Assembly: GCA_018398805.1 (NCBI GenBank)
Contig: JAGFBZ010000739.1
Coordinates: 738,001-802,000, forward strand
Reading direction: 5' to 3'
Length of the DNA stretch: 64,000 nucleotides
Source of the DNA: Hirundichthys speculiger
Taxonomy: Eukaryota; Chordata; Actinopteri; Beloniformes; Exocoetidae
Translations under genes and position numbers: made by a program
Shown here: positions 18,496-31,090 of the stretch, piece by piece
Position numbering within the stretch: the first letter of the stretch is position 1
How the letters are laid out: each line of letters begins with the position of its first letter
Notes under the pieces: generated by a model
The model's input: the letters and a program-made list of their open reading frames with translations, nothing else
What the model was told of the DNA's origin: nothing
The model's database searches: none

Positions 18496-20208
18496 ATACA
18501 CTGCAGAAAACTATGTAAAATACAAAAAATAAACCCCTCAATCCTGGCTGAAATTTACTCAGTGCTGGTAAAATCATCTGTCCACGCAGCAAGATATTTT
18601 TACTTGACATTCAGTCTTGTTTCAAATTTAGATCTGGTAGAAATTCAAAAGGTTAAAAAAAAAAAGTGTGAGGAAAAAAAAGCTGGATTTTCGATCAAAT
18701 TACTTGAAAACAGATTTGCTCCAGCACAGTAAAAAATGAAAGACGCTGACAATGATCAAATAAATTTAGTTCACCAAAAATAAGTAAAAGGAAGAGAAAT
18801 AAAGAAAGCAGAGTATATTTATGTGGTTACTTGAAACAAGGTTTTCAAAGTGGAAGAGAAAGATTGTAGACATAACAGTAACTCTGGTATTGATGCTTGA
18901 TTTAACAGTAAATTGCTAAATTTAAAATGTCCCAACTAGTTAAGGCAAAAATTTTACTGGTACTCAAAAATATAAAACCTTTTCATTGCATCTTCAGATC
19001 GCAAGGACACAGTATATGTTACCATTTTTAGCTTGAACTCATGTCTTCAAACAGTTACACTTTTTTTCATTTTTGTACTTTTTGGCAATTTCGCATATTA
19101 ACTTCAGTTTTGATCTGAAACACAGTTTCAAGCTGTTTCTCTGTCCGATTGCAGCGATCTCAACACATACTAAATACCGGTGGTCATCAAGTCTGCTTCC
19201 ACTAGCTTTTTTCTCACGTTTCCTCTCAGCTGTAGAGTTCTTTGAAGCTCAACACACCTGCAGAACTTCATCATTAATTCACCACGCTCTTGTTGAGTCT
19301 TCCAAGGTCGCGTCCATTAGCGCCCCTCGTCACCGCTGCCTCCCCTCTCTGGATCTAAACTCTTGGTGGACTTATAGCCCTTCTTTGTGGCCATCGTCTG
19401 TGTCAATAGAAATAAACCAGACCGTGTTAAATGATTACTGATCCACGCCAGTGTTCGCCCCATATGGAGTTGGTAAGCCATCCAACTGGATTTTCATCAA
19501 TACCTTCAAGCAGCAGTGTGGACAGTCAGTTGACTGTTTTTTTTTTCTTCTTTTCTGGGTGATATGATGTTGTAACAAAAGCTTGAGTTCTGGAGCGGTG
19601 AGGAATTTTTGTCATCACTATTGATGAAGTTGTAAAGAGCAGACATGAGTCATCAGTTATGATGCTGACAAGGACAGTTACAAGTGCCCAAGGAAAGCTA
19701 CCATTAACACATTAGTGAGGAATTAAAAACGAAATGGCATTGCTTTTGCTGACAGCTTAATTTCAGTAGCTTTCATTCACTGCTAGCCAGATGATGAGTA
19801 AAAAAAAAAAAAAGACACAGGAAGTTTCTGAAACTAGACGTAATAAAATTAATGGGCAGAAAGAGACAGTATGCTGCAGAGCTGCCAGCTGTCCTGCTTT
19901 TGCCTTAACATCTGCTTTCAGGCTGTCACGTATCCTCGCGTCACCCAAACCAATCTTACGGCAAACGAACGGAGGCCCCAACGTCCCCCCCTTTCTGAGA
20001 GGAAACTCAGTAAACTCTACACACATAACGAAATCATAACACCTGGCATGCTTCTCAAAATGTCAAACTCAACATTACAATCTGAGCCTGTCAGTCACAA
20101 CTACAACCAACGTTACGCCATCATGTTTAATTGTCTCGTCAGATTACGTTGCAGCTACTTGGTGCCTGACAATAATTACATTTTACTTTGTTGTACTGGT
20201 ACATACTC
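18496..20208. other. No gene seen
   Basis: AT-rich DNA. A 122-codon plus-strand frame at 19073-19441 has no recognisable motif and no support. TTACTTGA and TTTCAAATTTAGATCTGGTA segments near 18600-18650 look repeat-like, but I could not place them. Confidence 0.45.
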
Positions 20209-20824
20209 CAGTGATCCCTTATTTTTATAGATAAGATATAGATAGAAGCCTAAATAATGTTTAAGATATGTTTAAAGACTGCAAAAAAGTAGCGAGGCAC
20301 TGCAGCGAAACAAGACAAAGGCTCAACTGAGGTCTTTCTGTTACCTTCACAGCCTCTGGTCTCTGAACCGTAGTAAACAAACCGCTGGTATTGTGCTATT
20401 TTTGGCTCGTAATTAGCGGGTAACGCGCTAACAACAAAAGAAACAGTCCGGTTTTCTCTGCATGGAACGAGCACTTTATTCTGGCACTGCAGGAACTTGT
20501 AACATCACACAGGTTGTATTGTTGGGCTCCTGTCGGTTAACAGAGAATGTAAATCTACATGCTGGGCTGCTGTTGATGCTCACTACACTTTTCATCTAAC
20601 CCCGTTTTCATTCTGCCGTTCCACGACACACACACTACATTACCCATAAGGCCACCTTCTTAAAGGGGCCAGGCTGACTCACAACATTTTTTTGCTGTGA
20701 GAGAACACGCATAACATCCTGTGATGTTTCAGCGATTTTCTTCTTGAGTTTTTATTATATTATATATTTCTGAAATATCTGCAAATTACAAAAACTTAAA
20801 GCGCGAATTGGCAAGGGATCACTG
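20209..20824. mobile_element. Family C element (pogo/Tigger-like MITE), full copy
   Basis: The ends CAGTGATCCCTTATTTT and AAGGGATCACTG are inverted and TA follows the right end; the left flank is CT, so the duplication is imperfect. Length is 616 bp. A diverged, truncated copy in the opposite orientation lies at 38004-38341. On the minus strand both copies keep a short open stretch containing NYEPKIAQYQRF and GSETRGCEG, which is probably shared ancestry rather than selection. No transposase motifs were seen. Confidence 0.75.
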
Positions 20825-20916
20825 TATAGAGTTTCTCTGAACTGAGAAGGAACGGTGTATTCTCTCATGCAGTGCAGTGAAGGTAACATTATGAACACGT
20901 TGCGGGTCACTGGCCA

Positions 20917-21558
20917 CGGTTACATGATGTTTTTTAATTCGGAATTAATCATTCCGAATTAATTCCGAATTAAACTATTTTCCTTCAAATTTACATGGAA
21001 ATAGTAATTCCGAATTAAGGTTTACATGGAAAACACGTTTAATCAGTTTAATCCAATTCTGCTTAAGGTCTGGGGGTTGGGAAGGGTTCTGATTGGATAG
21101 GGGGGCGGACGTCTTTACGTATTTACGTCTACCGGAAGAAAACAAACTTAATCGATTAGCAACAACATGGAGGACTACATTATTAGCATCCTTTTTGGAT
21201 TTGTTTTGATTTTAGTTTTGAAGCAGCAGCACAACAACATCATGTCGATGTTGTTTTGTTTTCGAAAACAAGCCCAGCGCAGAATATAAGCGTAATCGCG
21301 ACAGACGGGCAAGGGAACAAGCATGCGCAGAAAGACCGGAATTAATTTAAAGCGAAATTAGTGTATACATGACAGCGGAATTATTCTATTCAGATTTAAA
21401 ATCAGAATAAACCAGCGATTTACTTCGGAATTAAGTTTATTTTTGGAATGGACATTTTCATTCAGAATTAGGTGTTTACATGGTAATTTTTAATCATTTT
21501 AAATCGGATTTAATTTTAATTCTGAATTAAAGAGGAATTAAACTTCCCATGTAAACAC
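20917..21558. mobile_element. Harbinger-like inverted-repeat element
   Basis: The ends read as TACATG...TTTAATTCGGAATTAA and, inverted, TTTACATG...TTTAATTC. Copies of TTAATTCCGAATTAA-type motifs fill about 100 bp at each side. The middle (about 21166-21290) starts ATGGAGGACTACATTATTAG, giving MEDYIISILFGFVLILVLKQ, a hydrophobic N terminus that resembles the start of a Harbinger-type transposase, and then loses the frame. I take it as an internally deleted non-autonomous derivative. Exact end points are uncertain by several bases. Confidence 0.7.
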
Positions 21559-22910
21559 ACTGATTGACTCTAAAAGAAACGTGGTCTTGGTCCCGTCTAA
21601 CACGTTGGCTGTACAGCTCAGTTTCCAGGTTTCTGCAGTGGAATCATTTATAGTCATGAGCCCCTTCTCCACCCTTCGCTCTATCAGAGCTACCACAGCA
21701 GTTTTATAACACTACAAGCCTATGATTATGCTCAAAATTTAATTTCATTTTATTAATTGTGTTATAGGACTGCCGTTACTGGAGGGTAATCTTCTCGGAG
21801 CCCAAATAAACCGTCTTCCTACCGGTCAATTTAACATTTCGCATTTATTTACTCGGGCGTGGAACAATCTCTGATTTTGTAATTAATCTACATCTTGGTG
21901 GTGTATTTTACTTTCCAGAGGCTAATAAAAACCAGGGAGCATCATACTCGCCAGGATGACACAGCTGTAATGCACTCCTCCTGGAGTGACGGTCCCAGAT
22001 AAAGCTTCTTCCTATGAGACGAGCTGGATTTGGTGGCACAAGAGTTTTAGATAATTTGCATCGATTATGTCGCACTCTCGTTACGGAGGGCCAATCGCCG
22101 GGAATTAACTTCAGTTCCGGCGCTCTAATCATTTTCTAGCCATCCAGCTGAAATGAGGGCAGGGATGGTCGATATGACTTTGACTGATTCCATGCAGGAG
22201 GTCACTCTGTCTCTTATTTTCTCCTCCAGCAGCATTGGCAGATGAATTTAATAAGAGCGTCGGTATCTGCCTTGCAAAGAAAAGAGCGGGTGAACTGTCT
22301 GTGGCCTTGCTTGGATGCTTTCAGCAGTATTGATGGATGCATCACAGGTGTTAAGTCAGAAGGAACCAAACCTTTTTTTTTTTTTTTTCAAATTGCTAAT
22401 TTATTTAGATCTCTGCAGAGCTGGGCGTGATGACCCAAGCTATGATGCATTTTCACAAAAAGAATTGTGCGCTGGTAAATGGGAATCCTGTTATGAACAA
22501 AACGCACTGATTGCGAACAGTGTGATTAAGATCGTGATAGTCGCTACGGCTCAGTAACTGACTGGCAGGCTGAGCTTATAGACAAATTGCTAAAAACAAT
22601 GTGCTCAGGGCCTGTCCTCACACTGCTATGATTCTTTATGTTTTAGAGAAACCTTTTCTAGCTCCTAGTAGGACTTTCTCGATATTTCCCACTCCTTCAA
22701 TCTGCCGGGGCTACATGCTGTGCAGGGCTTTCTCCTTTTATGATGGCTCCTTTGGTTTCTTTTTCACTGAGTTATGCCGCCCGACACAGCCACTTCACAA
22801 AGTGGTTGGTTTGCGAAGAGGTGTTTGCTGTTGCCATCAGAGGTTTAGGTGCCACTTTAAGGGTGAACCTGCAGTCAGCCAAATTTGGAAAAACACAGTA
22901 GCGAGAAAAA
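21559..22910. other. Single-copy-looking DNA, no gene seen
   Basis: No repeat family recognised. The part at 21770-22150 is compositionally balanced and holds ATTTGCAT- and TAATTAA-type motifs; it is flagged as a candidate regulatory block only. A long frame at 22601-23098 runs from here into the next transposon and is spurious. A T run lies at 22373-22388. Confidence 0.45.
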
Positions 22911-24130
22911 CACTATATTGCCAAAAGAATTTGCTCACCCATCCAGATTATCAGAATCAGGTGTTCCAGTCACTTCCATGGCCACAGGTGTATAAAATTA
23001 AGCACCTAGACATGCAGACTGTTTCTAGAAACATTAGTGAAAGAATGGGTCGCTCTCAGGAGCTCAGTGAATTCCAGCGTGGAACTGTGATAGGATGACA
23101 CCTGTGAAACAAATCTAGTCGTGAAATTTCCCCCTAAATATTCCACAGTCAACTGTCAGCTGTATTATCAGGAAATGGAAGTGTTTGGGAACGACAGCAA
23201 CTCAGCCATGAAGTGGTAGGACAGGTAAACTGAGGGGGCGGGGTCAGAGGATGCTGAAGAACATAGTGAGAAGAGGTCACCAACTTTCTGCAGAGTCAAT
23301 CACTACAGACCTCCAAACTTCATGTGGCCTTCAGATCAGCTCAACAACAGAGCAGAGAGCTTCATGAATGGGTTTCCATGCTGGAGCAGCTGCATCCAAG
23401 ACATCACTAAGAACAATGCAAAGCGTCAGATGCAGTGGAGTAAAGCAGCCACCACTGGACTCTAGAGCAGTGGAGGAACGTTCTCTGGAATGAAGAATCA
23501 CACTTCTCCATCTGGTAATCTGATGGAAGAGTCTGGGTTTGGTGGTTTCCAGGAGAACGGTACTGGTCTGACTGCATTGATCCAAGTGTGGTGGAGGGGG
23601 GGGGGTTATAGTGTGGGGTTGTTTTTCAGGAGCTGGGCTTGGCCCCTTAGTTCCAGTGAAAGGAACTCTGAATGCTTCAGCAGACCAAGACATTTTGGAC
23701 AATTCCATGTTCCCAACTTTGTGAGAACAGTTTGGAGCTGGAGCTTCCTTTTCCAACATGACTGTGCACCAGTGCACAAAGCAAGGTCCATGAAGACATG
23801 GATGGAAGAGTCTGGTGTGGATGAACTTGACTGGCCTGCACAGAGTCCTGACCTCAACCTGATAGAAGACCTTTGGGATGAATTAGAGCAGAGACTGAGA
23901 GCCAGACCTTCTGGTCCAACATCAGTGTTTGACCTCACAAATGTTCTTCTGGAGGAACTGACCAAAATCCCCATAAACACACTCCTAAACCTTGTGGACA
24001 GCCTTCCCAGAAGAGTTGAAGCTGTTCTAGCTGCAAAGGGTGGAGCCACGTCATATTGATTAGGAATGGGAGGAGCTAAAGCTCATATGTGAGTCAAGGC
24101 AGGTGAGTCAATACTTTTGGAAATACAGTA
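22911..24130 (+). mobile_element. Tc1 transposon, nearly full length, inactive
   Basis: Ends CACTATATTGCCAAAAG and CTTTTGGAAATACAGTA are inverted and set in TA-rich flanks; length about 1.2 kb. The transposase starts near 23012 and reads MGRSQELSEFQRGTVIG, then meets TGA at 23096-23098 and 23105-23107, and later frameshifts. The last part is open from 23490 to 24059, with FLFQHDCAPVHKARS, SPDLNLIEDLWDEL and a C-terminal LPRRVEAVLAAKGG. The D of QHDC and the E of LIED are 34 residues apart, the DD34E spacing. The first catalytic aspartate is lost: the W-S-D-E-S-x-F block reads WNEESHF at about 23487-23507. Dead, but useful as a family representative. Confidence 0.93.
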
Positions 24131-25685
24131 TATATAGAGACAATTCACCGATGTCACACATCTGGGCACTTTGATCCAACGTCACCATTTTGTGCGTCGG
24201 GCTTCACAGTACAGTACCGTGTCATTGATTCGTGTTTGTGCAGTCGTGTATTCGCAGATTTCTGGCATTAGTTGTCGGAAATGGACGAAAATAATCACAA
24301 AGTGATGCTCAAACTGCATTAGGCAGGCAAAAGGAAAACAAAAAAAAAAAGCAGAAGCATGTGGAAACGCTAGGTCCCCGATCTCCTTCAGCGGATGAAA
24401 ATAAAAGCCATTTGGTGGAATCGGCCAGTACAGATGGCTAAAAGGGACTGGGCACACGATCCAGAGCGCTCGTCGTGACCTGACAGCTACAATTATATCT
24501 TTCACGAAAGGAAGTGTCGACACTTTGGAGCCCCGGGCTCACAACCAGCTTGTGTGCAGCTGGGGGAAGGACGTTGGCTACGTTTGGTCAGGTGGGCGCG
24601 TCGTGGCTGCACTAAAGGTTTGTTGAGATTAATTCCAGGGTTAGGGTCCTTCTAGTGAAGTCTGTCTGTGGTTAATTGAGATATGTTGAATGTAGATCCA
24701 AAATTATAGTCAGAGAAATTATTCTTCTTACCTTCAACAAAACGGTCTGAACACATTTCAGAATAATGAGCTGCAACAAGGTCTGGGTGGTTTATTCTGT
24801 TAAATTCTTCGGTCCTTCATGTACTCTGAGAAATCGTTCTTCAATGGTGATTTCAGCTTCAGTTTAGTGCAGAATGGAAGTAAAGCTCTTACTAGACACT
24901 GCATGGGAACGGTGTTTATGAATGAACTGTATGGCCTACAAAACGCCAGAAGGCTCATAACCCGGAAGTATCGACGTCATGTGAAGACTACTTTTATAAA
25001 TTAATCTATTCAAGACTGCATGTTACCTGTAATGAGGTTTGTGTCAGATGTTAATGGAACAGGAAATGCATAAGAGAAGTGGGCCACTGGATCACGACAC
25101 GTGGACGAAGGCAGAGAGTAAATTAAGCATGAACTCTTTTGGGGTGCTGGTACCCCAGGAACCAGCAGAATATTAAAACCTGAATATCAGTACATCAATG
25201 TGCACTACTCTCCACATTCTCACCCAGGGTGGGATTCATCTCATCTTTGTCCTCCGTCTGCAGCGCTGTGACCTGCTGGGAAGACAGGAAAATGAGCGTC
25301 GAGGATAAACCCAGGAGCAGGGAAAAGTTTCAGATGCAATTTAAACAAAATACTGACTTCCTCTCTAGTTGACCGCCAGCAGCAATGCTCAAGGGAAGAA
25401 CTCCCTCCTCGACTGATTGCAACAGTCCATTGGAGTCGGTGTTCCTTTGGCACATTTGAGGAAAATGACTGAAGCAAACCGTCCTGAAAACACAATCCTT
25501 TTTACATAATACATGGAATATTGTTAAATGATGAGAGTAGACTGAATGAAATGCTTCAAATGCATTGAACTGAATAAAAATCACAGATTACTCCACTTTT
25601 GCTGAAAATACTGCATTTCTATGCATGTTTGAGTGCACTTTTTCCTTTTTTTCCTGTTCAAGAGCTGTTTTGTTTTTCTTTTTAT
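24131..25685. other. No gene seen
   Basis: No repeat or exon recognised. Minus-strand frames of up to 113 codons (24182-24523) have no motif and biased, AT-driven composition. Confidence 0.45.
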
Positions 25686-26571
25686 TAGGGCTGGGCAACG
25701 ATAAAAAAAAATTTAATCGTGATTAATCGCATGATTTTCCTGATTAATCTCGATTAATCGCATTGTCTACGCAAAATCAAATAATGAATTCAAAAGTAGT
25801 GTGAAATGCACTTTTATTTAAATGTTCTGCTGCCATATAAACTAAAGTAACATAACATTTGTTGTTCAAACACTTTTAACATCAGCACTTGTCAGTAACA
25901 CATATTTAATGTGTAAGTCTCATCTTAAAAAAATATAAAACAAAATAAAGCTTATTGCCACTGCCAGGGCATTAATGTCATCCTGTTTTTATAAAAAATA
26001 AAAAAAAAGTCTACAAACAAAATCCAACAAAATTAAACATTTTAACACAAAAAAAAAGCCTGTTTTTTTTTTTTTAATTTCAATTTTAGACTTGGATCAA
26101 AAATACGAAATGAAAAAAACGGCCACAGAACTGAATTTGTTTTATAATGGAGGACTGGACTTCTGTTGTCATTACACATCTGTGCCACTAGATGGAGCCG
26201 CACTGCAGTAACCAGTAAGAGAACAGCAGGACAGTGAACACACATCGGAGCAGATCTGATGGAACATGGAGGAATGACGCGAAAGATTTGTTGCAGTCCA
26301 GAAATTTTTTTTATAGACAGAATTGTTAATATTGCTACCTGAGTTGCTACCTGAACTGTAAAGTTCACGGATTTTTACCGTTCTCCATGTCTGTTTTAGC
26401 TTTTCCTTAAGTTTACCCACAATGTGTTTTCCAGTTTCTGCAGCAGCCAGTAACAGACTTTTCAAAACAAAAGCATGTGAGCTACATGCGTTAACGCACG
26501 ATAAAATAAATGTCGGCGTTAATAAATAAATGAGTTAATGTGATAATAACGCGTCAATTTGCCCAGCCCTA
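25686..26571. mobile_element. hAT-type non-autonomous element, 886 bp
   Basis: The ends TAGGGCTGGGCAACGAT and AATTTGCCCAGCCCTA are inverted. Flanking octamers CTTTTTAT and ATATTTAT agree at 6 of 8 positions, a decayed hAT target duplication. Sub-terminal ATTAATCG-rich arms on the left correspond to ACGC-ATTAA motifs on the right. Minus-strand frames at 26042-26465 show no hAT catalytic motif. The G-C-C-C-A-G-C-C-C-T-A end type is abundant in fish genomes. Confidence 0.85.
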
Positions 26572-27572
26572 ATATTTATATATTCATCGAATCATCATTT
26601 ATGTATTTATCAGCACTGGCCTCACGGTAAGCTCTGAACGACTTTGGTTCTTTCCTCGGGACTGATGAAGTGTGGTGCGCAGGTTAACAAGATCCCACTG
26701 CAGGAAACAATGGAGGCCACCTATTAATATCACTAGATGTGCAGGCCTGGGGAAACGGGGTGCTCATTGTTTTCAAAGCAGTCTGGCATCTTACGGCGTC
26801 GACGCAAAGACGCATGGAAGGTGTATTTACCTCTCATCCCTCGGGTTGCAGGATATTTTTGGTATCAAATGCAGGCCTTCAATTAACTTTAAGTACCCCA
26901 TTTGTCTTACCAGTTTCGGGGTTATTCACCGTCCATAACTCTCACACTCAATCTGCAGAAGGGACACGAGCGTCTTATTTTAATTTGCCTAGTTATTTCC
27001 CCTCGCCGATGCCGAAGCGAAGCTGCCTTTGGACAAATCTGGCACTGCCAGCTGGGCAGCTGTGACATAATGAATCTTTCATTATTTCCTTGTAGAGTGG
27101 GCCGAGTAAACAGACAAAGAACAAAACATTCACAATCGCACACATCTGTTTAAACCACTGTGGCATTTAGCTGCGGGGGAAACACGAGATCTACAGAAGA
27201 TGGAGTGGCATGCATGCAAACAAAGAGCGGTTCAAGCGTTTAAGAGTTTCTGTTGACAAGACAGTAGGTGAATAACACGTGATTTTACTCAGAACTGTGC
27301 GTGTGGGGCTCTCCTTTCATAATACTCAAGAGTTTGGTTTAAAGCCATGCAAGCGCAGATGGAAAATGCTTGGAAAAAAAAAAAAAAAAGAAGCATAGTG
27401 GGAGGTGGTTGTCCTCTAACTGGAAGGTTGGCGGATGGACCCCTGGCTCTGTCATGTGACAAAGTGTCCTTGGACAGGACCCTGAACCCCACATTGCCCT
27501 CAGTGGGCTTATTGGGATATCAGTGTAAAAATAATCGCACTGCTGTATAGAGAGCAGATCCATAATATAAGT
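26572..27572. other. Single-copy-looking DNA, no gene seen
   Basis: Several overlapping frames of about 80-108 codons occur in all phases around 26672-27153, which argues for balanced composition rather than coding. A poly-A run lies at 27374-27389. Candidate conserved block 26600-27150. Confidence 0.4.
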
Positions 27573-27930
27573 GCTTCTCTCATGTGAAAAAAAAAATTAA
27601 TTTGGAAATATATTGCGATTTTTGGCCGCCCAATATAATATCGATTTTTCAGCTCCTAATATCGATTTTTTTTCCAGTGCTGTCAGTATGTTGTAATGGT
27701 TACTTAAATGTGCAAAAACACTAATAATAAACAATAAATAGGTTGTGTTTGAAGCAAATAGTTTTGACTTAATATCATCTGATGAACATATACAGCAACT
27801 TGATTTTCATCTCTACTTTTAATTTTGATATTACCTGGGTAGAATATAGCAATATATCATGATAATATCGTATCGTGACCCAAGTATCATGATACATATC
27901 GTATTGCGAGGTCCTTGCCAATACTCACCC
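27573..27930. mobile_element. hAT-like MITE, degraded left end
   Basis: TATCGAT-type motifs on the left (ATATCGATTTTT at 27638 and 27660) mirror ATATCGTATCGTGACCC and CATATCGTATTGCGAGG on the right, which ends ..CCAATACTCACCC. The octamers ATATAAGT (27565-27572) and TTATAAGT (27931-27938) agree at 7 of 8. The left terminal repeat itself is not preserved. Confidence 0.6.
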
Positions 27931-29545
27931 TTATAAGTCCTGTAGTGCAGTTGTGTGACTGTTGAAATGAGAAACACAATCCAAAGGGCTTTGCAGTACC
28001 TCAACAATGCTTAAAATAATAATTATACAAATGGAGGACCATTTACCAAGTACATTCAAAATATTTTTCCTATCGTGTCCATTAGCTCTTTTTTTTGAAT
28101 GGGTCTCCCGAATTAATTTCTATTCTCTTTCCCTTCATTTTGATTTTTACCCCGCAGAAGCCATTCGCATAATTAGGAGATCTGCTGCTTTAAAACGCCG
28201 CTCTCGATTTTGACTGAGAATGGAAAATAATGGTAATGTCGAAGGCTGAATCAGAGGCACAGGACTGGCAAGCAAGAAGAGGAATTTCTAAGGAAGCAAA
28301 CGCAGAATAAAAGTGAAGGGGAGAAGGGGGCTGGGGAGGGCGAGAGAAATTAATCACTGAGAGAAGAATGTTCTATCCACAGGGGCTCCCACTAATTGCC
28401 TCGCTCATGAGTTTGTGGGACATGTTAGTCGGCTACTGGATCTGGATCCAGCTCTGCCGCCTCAGGGGTGTTGGCATCTCAGCTCACCAGACGACAGCTC
28501 AGTTTGACTTGAATCCCCCCCCCACCCTCCACCCTTCCTTTCTCCCAACCGTTGCAGCTTTCTTCCCCTCGAGGTTTCCCTCCATCAGAAGTGGCCTAGC
28601 TGTGATGGATTGGCATCCTGTGAGTGTCAAACTGCTTTATGGCTCTTTAATGAGGCGATCAGGCGCTGCCTTTACTGGTGGCTTAGCGGGAAATCAGAAC
28701 AGGTGACTTTCATTTTCAGCTGCTGTTACATCGCGACCAACCGACCCGTACGTTAAGCAAACACCAGCGTCCAGGTACAATAAGAATGGAAACTGAAGCA
28801 TTCCTACTTAAATCACCCCAGTTTTTGGAGGAAGACATTCCCTGCACATTAACTTGAACCGCGTTAATTGAGAATAAGCTATGCAGATGCACGTGTAGAT
28901 GCAGGAACAGGATGTCTTTCCAGGTTTCAATATTGTATTGATTTTTTTGGGATCATATTGTTAGTAAAACAGCGAGCAGATAGCCTCGTTAGATAATGAT
29001 GAGCTCACTACAATCCGCCAGTTTAGTGTGTTCTGTATTGACAGTACATCCACCCACACGTTGTCTGCACCGCCGCACACACCTCAAAGACATGCACGTC
29101 TGAACATATCCAGCCAACACACACACCCACACTCACACACAGAAAACACAGGCAAGTGAACCCTGTTGACTAGGAAACAGTCCAATTATGCATAAAAAAG
29201 AAGATACAGAAGAAAGCAATTATTCAAACTGTGCCAGCTGTCACACGAATACACATATGCTGAACTCCAGCAGTCACAACATGTTTGTCTCCAGAAAGAA
29301 AAAAAAAGACAGAGAAGAAAAGCAGACTGGTGACTGGTGAAAAACATGTCACCCCATCATGTAATTTTGTGTTAAATAGTAAAGGAAATTTCATAAAGAA
29401 AAGAAAAAGCCTTCTCCATGGGTTTGAACTGACGGACCACTCACTGGGCTTGTTGCTGATAATAGTTCTGGTGCTCCTTTTCTTTCATTTTGGTCCAGAG
29501 AGCAAAACGTTCGAGATCTAGAGGACTGACTGGTCTGAGAGCGAA
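27931..29545. other. No gene seen; short CA-rich stretch at 29106-29142
   Basis: No repeat family recognised. The 112-codon frame 28368-28706 has a long proline run from a C-rich tract and no motif. The segment 27990-28350 is a possible conserved non-coding block. Confidence 0.45.
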
Positions 29546-29660
29546 ACCAACTTCCTTTTCAGCTGCTCCCTGTTCGGGGTCACCACAGCGGAGCGACCCA
29601 CGTGGTTGTTTCAGATTTCGCCCGACACAACTGGGAGTTGAACCTCCGGCCCGGTCGGAC
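29546..29660 (-). repeat. LINE 3' end, minus strand
   Basis: On the minus strand it reads CGCTGTGGTGACCCCGAACA then GGGAGCAGCTGAAAAGGAAG. This is the same tail type as the end of the LINE at 2253-2300 (GTGGCGACCCCTGAAGGGAA..). Only the tail survives. Confidence 0.6.
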
Positions 29661-30720
29661 TCTGAGGTGGCACTCATGCATGTTTTTAGACGTATTAGTT
29701 AGATAAAGAGCGCGAGTAAAGGCTCAGTAAACATTTGGATTTGAGGTAATAAATGGAAACAGTCGTATCTCAGACCAAATTATAAAGAATCTGTTGATGA
29801 ATAACAGACACTGAATAGGTTATTTTTCCTTTTTTATTTTCTTTCCCTCAGACTTGATTTTAAAAGTAGTAAAATCTGAAGTAAAATCTAGTTTTGATCA
29901 AATAGGTTCTCAACATTCACATGCAATAATCGTGTATTATCGTATTACTCGTACGGGCGCCCGTAAATACACAGTCAGCAAGCAGTGTTCACTTTATTAA
30001 CTTTCTTAGCTTTATAAACCCAACAAGACACCTCATCGTGTCAGACGGTTCAAAACAAATGTCTTTATTTTTTATTTGTTGTCCATTTTATTTGTCTAGA
30101 ATTGAGAAATGAAGCGAATTGAGACGGACGCCGTAAACGCACATAGAGGTTGCATTTCTCAAGAAGCGGGACAATTAAAAGCCTGCTCATGAGCAGCCGG
30201 ACCTCCGTCGCCCACCTCCAGTCTCCCTCCTCCAGAACGCGTCGGTCACAGGAAGCATCTGCAAACAAAACCAATTTCATGCTGCTTTAACACTCAGAAA
30301 ATCTTTTTTAATTCGGAGACACAAAGCAACCCCCCCTCCAAACCGTGCTCTAGTCAGACGCAGGGCCAATCACGAGACGGTGATTAAACCAACAATACGA
30401 GAGCGTTCACGTGAAACCCAAGCAGGTCACAAAAGATTCAGATTCTCCCATCGAACATGACGAGTCAGAGTCTGTGCTCTATTATCCACATACTTGTAGA
30501 ATATTATCGGCGTAATTATATGAAACTGTGCACCGTCGTTCTGGATCCAAAGTTCTGTGCTAAAGCGTGAAAGAGGTTTGTCCTTTATCAAGAAAAGAAA
30601 AAAAATGAAATAGAATTAAAATTCTGAGGATTTCAGACCAGCAGGGATGCAGAACGATGGGCTGCTTTCTTAACTTCAACTATCTTTTTTTTTTTTTTTT
30701 TCCTATTAGCTTCTTCATGG
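29661..30720. other. No gene seen
   Basis: No recognised repeat or exon; a T run at 30684-30701 precedes the SINE insertion. Confidence 0.45.
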
Positions 30721-31090
30721 TGACTTATACCATCCATCCATCCATTATCTATACCCGTTTATTCCTATGCAGGGTCACGGGGATCTGCTGGAGTCTATCC
30801 CAGCTCTCTTCAGGTCTAAAGGCAGGGGTCCACCTGGACAGGTCTCCAGTCCATCGCAGGACCACGTGTAGACAAACAACCACACACACTAACAATCACT
30901 CCTACGGGCAATTTAGAACCACCAATCAACCTGACATGCATGTCTTTGGAGTACCCGGAGTACCCGGAGGAAACCCACGCAAGCACGGGGAGAACATGCA
31001 AACTCCACACAGAAAGGCCCCTGCCGAGGTTCGAACCAGGAACCTTCTTGCTGTGAGGAAGTCCACCGTGCTGCCCGGTGTGACTTATAC
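30721..31090 (-). mobile_element. tRNA-headed retroposon with 10-bp target duplication
   Basis: The body is 30731-31080, flanked by perfect TGACTTATAC at 30721-30730 and 31081-31090. On the minus strand the 5' part holds CCTCACAGCAAGAAGG and a box-B-like GGTTCGAACC (31028-31037); the 3' part ends in a (GGAT)n tail (CCATCCATCCATCC on plus). The A-box region appears deleted (GGCAGCACGGTGG runs almost directly into the CTTCCTCAC segment). The layout is that of a teleost tRNA-derived SINE. Minus-strand frames across it are not genes. Confidence 0.85.

Noticed and set aside
22601..23098. Longest early plus-strand frame (165 codons)
   Set aside because: It starts in unique DNA and runs into the N terminus of the Tc1 transposase at 23012, where it hits a TGA. 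Only the last 29 codons are meaningful.
23606..24049. 147-codon minus-strand frame
   Set aside because: Antisense shadow of the open Tc1 transposase C-terminal part.
28368..28706. 112-codon plus-strand frame
   Set aside because: Contains a proline run from a C-rich tract and otherwise random composition; no motif.
31028..31037. GGTTCGAACC as a possible tRNA gene
   Set aside because: Box-B-like, but part of a SINE with target duplications; no cloverleaf can be drawn.
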